DNA of 64,000 bases, taken from positions 4,774,001-4,838,000 of the forward strand of contig NZ_CP160205.1 in the NCBI RefSeq assembly GCF_041080815.1. Direction: 5' to 3'. Within the stretch, counting starts at the first letter, position 1; every line of letters starts with the position of its first letter. Position numbers and translations under genes: made by a program. The notes under the pieces are model-generated. The model did not search any database. It saw nothing but the letters and a program-made list of their open reading frames with translations, and was not told the DNA's origin. This DNA is from Mucilaginibacter yixingensis (GTDB lineage: Bacteria; Bacteroidota; Bacteroidia; Sphingobacteriales; Sphingobacteriaceae). Below are positions 53,669 through 61,782 of the stretch, piece by piece.

Positions 53669-54532
53669 ATGTCATCAGAAATTTTTTTTCAAAAAAAGCT
53701 TACCATCAACGTCCGCGGAAGACTGATTGATCTGACCCGCCCCAAAGTGATGGGCATCATCAATCTTACCCCTGATTCATTTTATGCTGGCAGCCGCAAA
53801 CCGGCTATTGATGACGCCCTGCAGCAAACTGAGAAGATGCTGAACGATGGCGCTACCTTTATTGATCTGGGGGCATATTCCTCTCGTCCGGGAGCGGTGG
53901 ACATTTCAGCACAGGAAGAAACCGACCGCCTGCTACCTGTTATAGAAGCCATTGTCAAAAACTTTGGCGAAGCAATAATGTCTATAGATACCTTTCGCGC
54001 CTCTGTTGCCGAGGCGGCTGTTAACGCGGGGGCACATATCATCAACGATATCTCCGGCGGACAATTAGACGAAGCCATGTTTAGCACCGTAGCCCGCCTA
54101 AAAGTGCCATATATACTGATGCACATGAAAGGCACCCCGCAAAACATGGTTCAGCAGGCGCAATACACCGATCTTTTTACCGAAGTACTGGATTACCTCG
54201 CCATTAAATATCACGCCCTGAAAGCGCTGGGCATACACGATGTGATTATTGATCCAGGCTTTGGTTTTGCAAAAGAAAGCCACCACAGCTACGAACTGAT
54301 ACGTCGCCTGCGTGAGTTTGATATACTGGAATTACCTATGCTAGTCGGCATTTCCCGCAAGCGGATGATCTACCACACCATTGGTAGCACAGCCGCCGAA
54401 GCCTTAAATGGTACTACGGCCCTTAACACCATTGCCTTGATGAACGGCGCTAATATTCTGCGGGTACATGATGTGAAAGAAGCGGTAGAAGCGGTGAAGG
54501 TGTTTGAGGCGGTGATGGAGAACCAGGATTAA
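53669..54532 (+). CDS. folP: Dihydropteroate synthase
   Basis: 287 residues from the ATG at 53669 (SSEIFFQKKLTINVRGRL); the longer frame to 53573 is spurious. Pterin and pABA site blocks are MGIINLTPDSFYAG, DLGAYSSRPGA, SIDTFRASVAEAAVNAG, INDISGG, LMHMKGTPQNM, DPGFGFAK and GISRKRMI. It joins dihydropterin pyrophosphate and pABA in folate synthesis. The last codons (NQD and stop) are inside a 37-bp inverted repeat shared with the convergent gene. Confidence 0.94.
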   Translation: MSSEIFFQKKLTINVRGRLIDLTRPKVMGIINLTPDSFYAGSRKPAIDDALQQTEKMLNDGATFIDLGAYSSRPGAVDISAQEETDRLLPVIEAIVKNFGEAIMSIDTFRASVAEAAVNAGAHIINDISGGQLDEAMFSTVARLKVPYILMHMKGTPQNMVQQAQYTDLFTEVLDYLAIKYHALKALGIHDVIIDPGFGFAKESHHSYELIRRLREFDILELPMLVGISRKRMIYHTIGSTAAEALNGTTALNTIALMNGANILRVHDVKEAVEAVKVFEAVMENQD

Positions 54533-54628
54533 ACGAATTTTTAGGATTTACAGGATATATGTTCTATTTACCAATGTTATGCTGCTATAACATCCTGTAA
54601 ATCCTAAAAATTCGTTTAATCCTGGTTC
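54520..54628. repeat. Perfect 37-bp inverted repeat joining folP and yihY ends
   Basis: Arms 54520-54556 and 54592-54628 are exact complements over all 37 bases (GAACCAGGATTAAACGAATT, then TTTAGGATTTACAGGAT), with a 35-base loop. Each arm encodes the last three residues (NQD) and the TAA stop of its gene. It can form a long hairpin in both transcripts. Confidence 0.93.
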
Positions 54629-55620
54629 AACTCCCCTTTCAATTCCGGATTCTGCGGGGGTAAACGGCGTACTGTTTCCAGCACTTCTTTTTGTTCTACG
54701 TGTACGGCGTATTCGGCAGGCTCAATATCGCTACCACGGGCTTCGGCATATACCTGGGTAAACTCTGCACCGATGTAGAGGATGGCAGCTGTGTAATAGA
54801 TCCACACCAAAATAACGATGATAGAACCAGCTGTACCATAAGCCGAGCCCTGTGCAGTGTATTTGATGTACAAACTAATAAGGTACTGACCGATAACAAA
54901 CAACACTGCGGTAAAGATGGCGCCCGAGCGTACATCGCGCCATTTGATCTTTACATCGGGCAACACTTTAAAGATGATGGAGAACAGTACCGAAATTACC
55001 GCCAGTGTGATGCCAAGGTTAACTATCATCAGGAACGTCTCGCCTATCAGATGTGAAAGGCGAGGGCCCAGCAACCGGGGCAGATATTTATCAATCTGAT
55101 CGCTCAGGGCACTGATAATGATGTTGACCAGCAGCGAGGCCAGCAGCAAAAAGCCCAAACTAACAATAAGCGAGAACGACAAAAACCTGTTTTTGAGCAG
55201 CTTCAACCAGCCCTTCCTGGGTTTGGCCTTTACCCGCCAGATGATGTTGAGCGAGTCTTGCATCTCTATAAAAATACTGCTGGCACCCAACATCAGCGTA
55301 ACTACGCCAATAATCAAACCCATACCGCTTTTGCCCATAATGTCCTGGGTTTTAATAACGCTCTGGATTTGCAGCGTGGCCTGCCGACCCATATAGTGCT
55401 GAATCTGATGATAGAAATCAATACGGGTTTGCGGATCTTTCAGAAAAATACCGATAACCGAGAGCACAAGAATAAGTAGTGGCGCCAGCGAGAAAATGGT
55501 ATAGTAAGCCAGCGAAGCACTTAGTTTCAAGCCATTGTCGGCAATAAAACCACTAAACGTGGCTCCCAGTATTTTCCACCAATGACGTAGAAAGTCGCGA
55601 TTAAAAATTTTCATATCCAA
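54616..55620 (-). CDS. YihY/BrkB-family inner-membrane protein
   Basis: 334 residues with six membrane helices. Family blocks are LSASLAYYTIFSLAPLLILV, LGASSIFIEMQDSLNIIW and GSAYGTAGSIIVILVWIYYTA. The C-terminal tail is polar. The family was once named as RNase BN; it is now regarded as a membrane protein of unknown transport function. It is convergent with folP and takes its final codons from the 37-bp repeat. Confidence 0.9.
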   Translation of the reverse strand: MDMKIFNRDFLRHWWKILGATFSGFIADNGLKLSASLAYYTIFSLAPLLILVLSVIGIFLKDPQTRIDFYHQIQHYMGRQATLQIQSVIKTQDIMGKSGMGLIIGVVTLMLGASSIFIEMQDSLNIIWRVKAKPRKGWLKLLKNRFLSFSLIVSLGFLLLASLLVNIIISALSDQIDKYLPRLLGPRLSHLIGETFLMIVNLGITLAVISVLFSIIFKVLPDVKIKWRDVRSGAIFTAVLFVIGQYLISLYIKYTAQGSAYGTAGSIIVILVWIYYTAAILYIGAEFTQVYAEARGSDIEPAEYAVHVEQKEVLETVRRLPPQNPELKGELNQD

Positions 55621-55711
55621 TAACCAGACAACTGTATTTTATTAATATGTGATTAACTCAAGTGCGGATTAAACAACTTTGTAACACCAAACCGATCTTA
55701 AACACACACAG

Positions 55712-55807
55712 CGTCATTGCGAGGGACGAAGCAATCTCTGCGAAGGATACTCAGATATGCAAATCTACTTTGCAAATGCAGAGATTGCTTCGTCCCTCGC
55801 AATGACG
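55712..55807. repeat. Interspersed palindromic repeat, family A, 96 bases
   Basis: Perfect 29-base arms (CGTCATTGCGAGGGACGAAG and complement) around a 38-base middle. The 394-base space 55621-56014 holds this element and the hairpin at 55946; I see no gene in it. Confidence 0.9.
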
Positions 55808-55945
55808 TGATGGTATATGTTTAACCTGCAACTTGAGTTAATTAATAACAATTCACATTAAAAAAGTTCGCTAACATTCTTCCATTAACAGCAAACCTAT
55901 CTACAGGGTGCAGTTTTGCCAATGCCAAGCAACACCATAAAAACA

Positions 55946-55990
55946 CTGGGGATGTGCCGCATGCCCCAAAAGCACACCGCACATCCCCAG
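55946..55990 (-). terminator. Hairpin after the DUF3857 protein gene
   Basis: CTGGGGATGTGC and GCACATCCCCAG are perfect 12-bp arms with a 21-base loop, 25 bases past the stop codon of the minus-strand gene. A T-rich tail (TTTTTATGG) follows on the minus strand. Confidence 0.6.
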
Positions 55991-56014
55991 CAGCAAATAT
56001 TAACGGCGCTTTGA

Positions 56015-59000
56015 TTAGCGCATTGCCAGTTCTTTATTATCGGCCTCTACCATCTTTTTAAAGAAGGTATTAAACTCAGCCACCTTTTCTACCGGCACAT
56101 AATCTTTCTTCAGCTTAAAGGTACGCGTCAGCATTAGCTTATTGCCTACCTGTTTCGGCGTAAGGCTATATTCAATTACATCGTTGCTTAATGCAACCGG
56201 GGCAACCGCCTCTACCAGTTTTTTGCCGGCAGGCAGGTTAACCGTAATCACCTCGGTCTCGTTATCAAGGTAAAACATATCATCCAGGTTAATGCCCGAC
56301 GTGCGCGGCATACTTACCTGCAAATCATTAGCCGAAATTTTACTTGACCACGGCAGGCTGAAGATAGACATACCACCAATGGCCTTGGCTACGTTGTTCA
56401 ACTGATAATCCAGCGTTACGTACACGGTATCGTTCGGGTTAGTGCGCTCTACGTTGCGGTAGTCCAGCTTGTTCACTTCTACGTCAGGATATGATGAGGC
56501 GATGGCTTCTTTTATTTTCTTCATCCGGTCTTTCTGCGATAGTTCGCCATATTTCTCACGCTGATAGGCGGCCATTGCCCCGGTTTGATAAGTACGCTCG
56601 TTAATCACCATGTTTTTATCGGCCAGGGTGATGGTGGTACTGCGTTTAATATCGTTACCGTAGCGGGTGGTTGGGTTCAGATACTTGGTAACCGCTGTAG
56701 CAGATGGATCAATATCCAAAATGGTAGAATTGATCTGCCCGTTATACATGGTACGGAACGGCAGGTACTGTGAGGTGAGCTCGATGTAATAATCTTTATT
56801 ATCCATGTTCACCTTGGCCATACAGTGGTTAAAGTTGATGCTTGGCAGCGGCATGCTCAGCATACCATTGTCGCGGGTTTTAACCAGTACCAGGTTAGCT
56901 TTTATACCGGCTTCTTTACACATGGCCACAAACAGGGTAGATACGTCCTTACAATCGCCAATGCGGGTATTAAGCACCGTCGACGGGTTTTGCGGGATGA
57001 TACCACTCTGACGGAACGATACCGAGCTGTAAGAGATATTACCCGTAATATAGTTGTAAATCTGCTCTACCTTTTGCATTGGGGTTAGGTTGGCTTTACC
57101 TTTAAACAGATCGGCTACCACCTCTTTTACCTCATAATCAGTACGGGCTTTTGAAGCGCCAATGTCGTTATACCAATCGGCAATAAACTTCCAGTCGGGG
57201 ATGTTGGTGAGGTATAAAATATTAGCCACATCTTCAATTGTCGGCATCTTATCCTCATACTGCAAGCTTTCCTGCTTGGTATTTTTCCAAACGTACAGAT
57301 CAAACTCGTCTGCCGATGTTTTTACCGGCTCGATAGGTTTCTGCGAGAACTTGTAGTTAAACTTCTGGTTCTTGGCAATCAGCAGCGAGTATTTGCTGGT
57401 TATGTAAGGCCGGCCGTGCGAGAAATAGAAATCATCCCAGAAATAGCCTGAAAGTTTGGCTTTTGAATAGTTATCCAGCTTGTAACGAATGTTAATTACA
57501 TCGCCGGCTTCCAGGTTGGTAAATACCAGGTTGTTCTCGTTGCGTTCCGCCGGTACTTTGTTGCCATTGGCTTTAATTACTTCGGCAGTTTCAAAGGTCA
57601 GGTCCTGCCAGCTATCATAGTCAATGCTGTATTCTTTCCAGCTTTCAATACCTTTTTGGGTCAGTATTTTTACGGTAAGATATTTCCGTTCTTCAGAACC
57701 GCCATGCTCATAAACCACTTTCTGCACCTCTTCATTCAAAATCACCGAGTTATCGTCCGGGTAGTCTGAAGCTTTCGGCGCATTGCGGATCAGCGCATCA
57801 ATATTCGGTTCTTCAAAATAGCTGTAAACGTCTTTTTTGTTCTGCAGCTTGCGTAGCGAGTGGATGCTCTCGTAATCATTCGGATCCAATTCCAGCGCAC
57901 GCTGATAATGACCAATTGCCTGTTCCTTTTTGTTAGACATCTCATCAATTTTGCCTAATGATGCAGAGTAAGCGCTACGGGTAGGCGCCAGGTCCATACA
58001 TTTCAGGTAAGCTTCTTCGGCCTTGCCATATTGCTGCTGGTCATAATATTTTTTACCCAAACTGGCAAAAATGCCGGTTGCATAAGGCTCATTGGTAACT
58101 TCCTGCACCAGCACTTTATTACCAGAGATGTTATCGCCGTTGGTAAAATAAATATCAGCCAGATCTTTGGCCGACGGATAGTCGTCGTTATTCTCTACAT
58201 ATTTTTTGAGGATGCTGAGGGCCTTAGGCTGATCATTGCGCAGTTGCTTTTGTATAGCATACTCCAGCCCCACAAAGGTTTTGTTATCCGGAAATTTGGG
58301 ATAAGCCTCTTCTCCCAAACGCACTACCTCTTCCTGATTTTTGTTAGCGCTGGCCAGGTTAATTTTGCAGGAATAAATAAACTCTTGCTGCTCCGGATAG
58401 GTTGCTTCTATCTCTTTCACCACTTCTGCAGCTTTGTCATAATTTTTCTGCTCATACAACTCAGCATATTTCAACATGAGCGCCTCGCTGCATTTCGGAT
58501 CTGTATTTTTGATCGTCTCCTTAATGGTTTCTGCGCCGGTACGGTTGTCTTCGCGGTTAAATACATTGAGGAGCAAAATATTGAGGTAGGTATTGTTAGG
58601 ATACTTTTTGCGGATACCCTCAATCAGATGACGCGCCTCGAAGGTTTGATCGTTACGCAGATAAGATTGCGCCAGCAGGATCTGCGGCAGCAAGTTATCC
58701 GGCGCTTTTTTCATCTCGGCCTTAAAATAGGCGATAGACGGCGTCTCGGTGTTTTTGCTTACATAGTTCACCTCTTTGGTATATGGCTGTGCCTGGGCGG
58801 TGCTGGTTAGCGGCAATACATGACCGTTTTGATCTGTCAACCTTACCAAAAAATTCAATGACTCTATATAGCTGGCACCCACCTGCACCAATATGCGGTT
58901 ATAACCTTTATTGAGCTTGATGCTTTGAATGTAGGTATCCAGATCATTGTTACGTTCTTCTGGTACGGCAAGCAACAGTTCATCATTCACCCAAACTTTT

Positions 59001-59764
59001 ACTGAGCCCGACACGCCGATGCGCAACTGCGCCTCGGTATCATTATCGGCCTTTACAAAGCTTTGGCCAAATACAATAGAGTTGCTGGAGTTGTTGTAAT
59101 AAGTAAAATCAACCCACTTATCATGACGGATGGGCGGCACATTGCGCCAGCCAATTTTTGCACCGCGCTTGTTTACAAACTCGGCACTCGGCTCCGGGTG
59201 GGTTAGCACATTATAGGTACGATCAAAACCACTGGTAGAAATATTATCAAACTCACCGGTGATGGTCCAGTTATCTACCGAGCCTATATTTTTAAAGGCT
59301 TCGTCAGCCTTTTCATATTGCTTAATGGCCTGGTAGTGGTTGCCTATCATGGCATTGGCCATGGCATTAATAGTACCATCCAGGTTTTTGTTCTGGGCCA
59401 CATTTTGCAGAAACGCCAGTTGCGCAGGAGATTTTTTACGAAAATCTGCATTGATAGACGGGGTATCCCAAAAGGCATAGATAAATGGCTGCGGATCCTT
59501 GCTCTGCGCGTAAAACTTCTGAAAATAGCTAAATGCTTCGGCCGATGGGCGATCCAGCTGCGCCAGCATACTCAGGCCCAACAGGGCATCGCCTGCGGTG
59601 GCAGGTTGGTTTAATTCCTGGGTGAAAAGCGTGCGGGCCTGGTCGCGGTTGTTTTCAAAAAATGCTTGCCAGGCTTTGGGCATGGTTGTTTGTGCAAACA
59701 AACTGCCGCATGAAACAGAGAATAACAGCGATAATGCTGCTCTTCTAAACGAAGGGGCTGTCAT
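56015..59764 (-). CDS. Secreted TPR protein with DUF3857 and transglutaminase-like domains
   Basis: 1249 residues with a signal peptide (FRRAALSLLFSVSCGSLFAQ). About 120-330 is a beta domain (VDFTYYNNSSNSIVFGQSF), 350-640 holds TPR repeats (QYGKAEEAYLKCMDLAPTRS, HYQRALELDPNDYESIHSL), about 680-850 is DUF3857 (EERKYLTVKILTQKGIESWK, GDVINIRYKLDNY). A transglutaminase-like core follows with Cys in RIGDCKDVSTLFVAMCKEAG and His in INFNHCMAKV. A DUF3858-type C-terminus ends the chain. Probably periplasmic; the target is unknown. Confidence 0.87.
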   Translation of the reverse strand: MTAPSFRRAALSLLFSVSCGSLFAQTTMPKAWQAFFENNRDQARTLFTQELNQPATAGDALLGLSMLAQLDRPSAEAFSYFQKFYAQSKDPQPFIYAFWDTPSINADFRKKSPAQLAFLQNVAQNKNLDGTINAMANAMIGNHYQAIKQYEKADEAFKNIGSVDNWTITGEFDNISTSGFDRTYNVLTHPEPSAEFVNKRGAKIGWRNVPPIRHDKWVDFTYYNNSSNSIVFGQSFVKADNDTEAQLRIGVSGSVKVWVNDELLLAVPEERNNDLDTYIQSIKLNKGYNRILVQVGASYIESLNFLVRLTDQNGHVLPLTSTAQAQPYTKEVNYVSKNTETPSIAYFKAEMKKAPDNLLPQILLAQSYLRNDQTFEARHLIEGIRKKYPNNTYLNILLLNVFNREDNRTGAETIKETIKNTDPKCSEALMLKYAELYEQKNYDKAAEVVKEIEATYPEQQEFIYSCKINLASANKNQEEVVRLGEEAYPKFPDNKTFVGLEYAIQKQLRNDQPKALSILKKYVENNDDYPSAKDLADIYFTNGDNISGNKVLVQEVTNEPYATGIFASLGKKYYDQQQYGKAEEAYLKCMDLAPTRSAYSASLGKIDEMSNKKEQAIGHYQRALELDPNDYESIHSLRKLQNKKDVYSYFEEPNIDALIRNAPKASDYPDDNSVILNEEVQKVVYEHGGSEERKYLTVKILTQKGIESWKEYSIDYDSWQDLTFETAEVIKANGNKVPAERNENNLVFTNLEAGDVINIRYKLDNYSKAKLSGYFWDDFYFSHGRPYITSKYSLLIAKNQKFNYKFSQKPIEPVKTSADEFDLYVWKNTKQESLQYEDKMPTIEDVANILYLTNIPDWKFIADWYNDIGASKARTDYEVKEVVADLFKGKANLTPMQKVEQIYNYITGNISYSSVSFRQSGIIPQNPSTVLNTRIGDCKDVSTLFVAMCKEAGIKANLVLVKTRDNGMLSMPLPSINFNHCMAKVNMDNKDYYIELTSQYLPFRTMYNGQINSTILDIDPSATAVTKYLNPTTRYGNDIKRSTTITLADKNMVINERTYQTGAMAAYQREKYGELSQKDRMKKIKEAIASSYPDVEVNKLDYRNVERTNPNDTVYVTLDYQLNNVAKAIGGMSIFSLPWSSKISANDLQVSMPRTSGINLDDMFYLDNETEVITVNLPAGKKLVEAVAPVALSNDVIEYSLTPKQVGNKLMLTRTFKLKKDYVPVEKVAEFNTFFKKMVEADNKELAMR

Positions 59765-59816
59765 ACCGGTTTAGGTGTAATTATAGTTTAAAAATGAAAG
59801 TTTCTTTAAAAGTAAA

Positions 59817-61043
59817 TTAATGGCGCGACACTATCAAGAGGTCCAGATCCTTACATGGCAAATTGAAGCGATCGCCAATATACTTGTTGGTGAGTTGCCC
59901 CTGGTAAATGTACACCGCGTTGCGTACACCATGTGTTTGCCAGATTACGTTCTTGATGCCGCCCTGCTCGCCAATATCCAGTAAAATCGGGGTAAAGATG
60001 TTGGTTAGCGCGTAAGTAGCTGTACGTGCCACCCGCGAGGCGATATTGGGCACACAGTAATGAATAACATCATACTTACGAAACACCGGTTTGGTGTGGT
60101 TGGTTACTTCAGAGGTTTCAAAACAACCGCCCTGGTCAATACTTACGTCAATAATCACCGAATTGGGCTTCATACGGCTCACGGTAGATTCAGACACAAT
60201 ACACGGGCTGCGGCCATCATCTGCCCTCAGGGCGCCAATGGCTACATCGCAAGTGGTAATGGCTTTCTCCAAAACAATGGGCTGAACAACCGAAGTAAAT
60301 ATCCTGGTGCCGATGTTGTTCTGTAAACGGCGGAGTTTGTAAATGGAAGGGTCAAAAACTTTTACCTGCGCACCAAGAGCTATGGCCGTACGGGCTGCAT
60401 ACTCGCCAACGGTACCGGCCCCTAAAATGACCACGTCGGTTGGCGGTACACCGGTAATGCCGCCCAGCATCAGGCCCTTGCCAGAAAAAACATTGCTCAG
60501 GTATTCGGCAGCAATTAGAATGGATGTAGCACCCACAATTTCGCTCATGGCCCGAATAACGGTGAGCGATCCGCCTTCATCCTGCAAATGCTCATAGCTT
60601 AGCGCAGTGATCTTTTTATTCATCATGGCCTGCAGGCACTCTTTGGTCATGGTAGAGAGCTGCAGCGTAGAGATCAGTATCTGGTTAGGCTTCATCAGCG
60701 CAATCTCCTGCAAGGTAGGCGGCGCCACCTTGAGTATCAGATCAGCTTCATAAACCTGTTTGGTATCATAAACAATTTTGGCCCCCTGCTCGCTGTAATC
60801 TTTATCATGAAAATTGGCGGCCTTGCCGGCGTTGGTTTCCAGTATTACTTCGTGCCCGTTGTTAATTAACAAGGCTACCGATAGCGGTGTCAACGCTACG
60901 CGGTTCTCCTGAAAAGAAGTTTCTTTGGGTATACCGATGTAAAGTTTGTCCTTTTTGGCCTTAACCTCCAGCATTGATTCCTGGGGCTGCATCATTGCCT
61001 GCTTGGCAACATCCGAAAATCCACTATAGATCCCTGAGCTCAT
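59817..61043 (-). CDS. ald: Alanine dehydrogenase
   Basis: 408 residues of the alanine dehydrogenase / transhydrogenase N-domain family. KLYIGIPKETSFQENRVALT at the start, ALSYEHLQDEGGSLTVIRAM, the NAD site VVILGAGTVGEYAARTAIAL and DVSIDQGGCFETSE are the family blocks. A 30-residue N-terminal extension precedes the core, as is common in Bacteroidota. It converts alanine to pyruvate and ammonia with NAD. It lies downstream of tsaE, 54 bases apart. Confidence 0.9.
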   Translation of the reverse strand: MSSGIYSGFSDVAKQAMMQPQESMLEVKAKKDKLYIGIPKETSFQENRVALTPLSVALLINNGHEVILETNAGKAANFHDKDYSEQGAKIVYDTKQVYEADLILKVAPPTLQEIALMKPNQILISTLQLSTMTKECLQAMMNKKITALSYEHLQDEGGSLTVIRAMSEIVGATSILIAAEYLSNVFSGKGLMLGGITGVPPTDVVILGAGTVGEYAARTAIALGAQVKVFDPSIYKLRRLQNNIGTRIFTSVVQPIVLEKAITTCDVAIGALRADDGRSPCIVSESTVSRMKPNSVIIDVSIDQGGCFETSEVTNHTKPVFRKYDVIHYCVPNIASRVARTATYALTNIFTPILLDIGEQGGIKNVIWQTHGVRNAVYIYQGQLTNKYIGDRFNLPCKDLDLLIVSRH

Positions 61044-61097
61044 GAAAGATGTAGTTTCCTGAATTTGAAGTTACACAAATTTTTTGGAATTGTTTAA

Positions 61098-61520
61098 TCA
61101 GGCCTGAGTCAGGGTGATTTGCCTTAGTCCGCCAGCCTGCTCAGCAATGCGCACTTCTGTATAATGCTCGGGCAATAGATCAGGGATTTTTTCTGGCCAT
61201 TCAATAAAGCAGTAACTGCCCGAGTAGAAGTATTCCTCGCAGCCCATATCCAGCGCTTCTTCCTGTTTTTTAAGACGATAAAAATCAAAGTGATAGATTT
61301 TTCCGTCCTTGCCCACATACTCATTTACCAATGAAAAAGTTGGGCTTGAGGTTGTACCCTCCACCCCTAAAGCCTTACACAAGGCCTTGATCAGCGTAGT
61401 TTTACCTGCGCCCATTTCGCCATAAAACAAAAATATTTTGTGGGGCGATGAAATTTGAAGCAGTTGTCTGGCAACGGCGTCAATATCCGGGAGTTGGTAG
61501 GAGATGGCGGTGTGACTCAT
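61098..61520 (-). CDS. tsaE: tRNA threonylcarbamoyladenosine ATPase TsaE
   Basis: 140 residues. Walker A is YGEMGAGKTTLIKALCKAL; SSPTFSLVNEY and HFDFYRLK are the family switch segments, and FIEWPEKIPDLLPE closes the site. TsaE supports the TsaB-TsaD complex that makes t6A37 in ANN-decoding tRNAs. It follows porX on the minus strand, separated by several repeats, and precedes ald. Confidence 0.93.
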   Translation of the reverse strand: MSHTAISYQLPDIDAVARQLLQISSPHKIFLFYGEMGAGKTTLIKALCKALGVEGTTSSPTFSLVNEYVGKDGKIYHFDFYRLKKQEEALDMGCEEYFYSGSYCFIEWPEKIPDLLPEHYTEVRIAEQAGGLRQITLTQA

Positions 61521-61574
61521 TTATTTAGTATGGGAGACGCAAAAGTATTGTTTTTCGGATTGTTATCACATGGT

Positions 61575-61641
61575 GGGGAGACGCAAATATGCGTCTCTAC
61601 CATAAAAACGTAGAGCCACATATTTGTGGCTCTTTATGGAT
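61575..61641. repeat. Two adjacent small hairpins, GAGACGCA type and AGAGCCACA type
   Basis: GAGACGCA-AATA-TGCGTCTC and AGAGCCACA-TATT-TGTGGCTCT are perfect hairpins side by side. A further GGAGACGCAAAAG lies at 61535. They resemble REP-type elements. Confidence 0.75.
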
Positions 61642-61653
61642 TTTATACGTTAT

Positions 61654-61760
61654 GTCATTCCAACAGGAGAACTACTCTCTTGGACGAAGTGAAAAAATCC
61701 TTTCGGAGCAGCATAACGGGATGCTAGTCCGAAAAGATTCTTCACTTCGTTCAGAATGAC
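61654..61760. repeat. Interspersed palindromic repeat, GTCATTCCAAC type
   Basis: Ends GTCATTCC and AGAATGAC, inner arms GACGAAGTGAA / TTCACTTCGTTC and CTTTCGGA / TCCGAAAAG. It lies just downstream of the porX stop and could end its transcript. Confidence 0.78.
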
Positions 61761-61782
61761 AACAGGGTTATAGTGTCAAATT

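Noticed and set aside
58031..58810. 259-codon plus-strand frame opposite the DUF3857 protein gene
   Set aside because: It is an antisense shadow of TPR-coding sequence with no family features.
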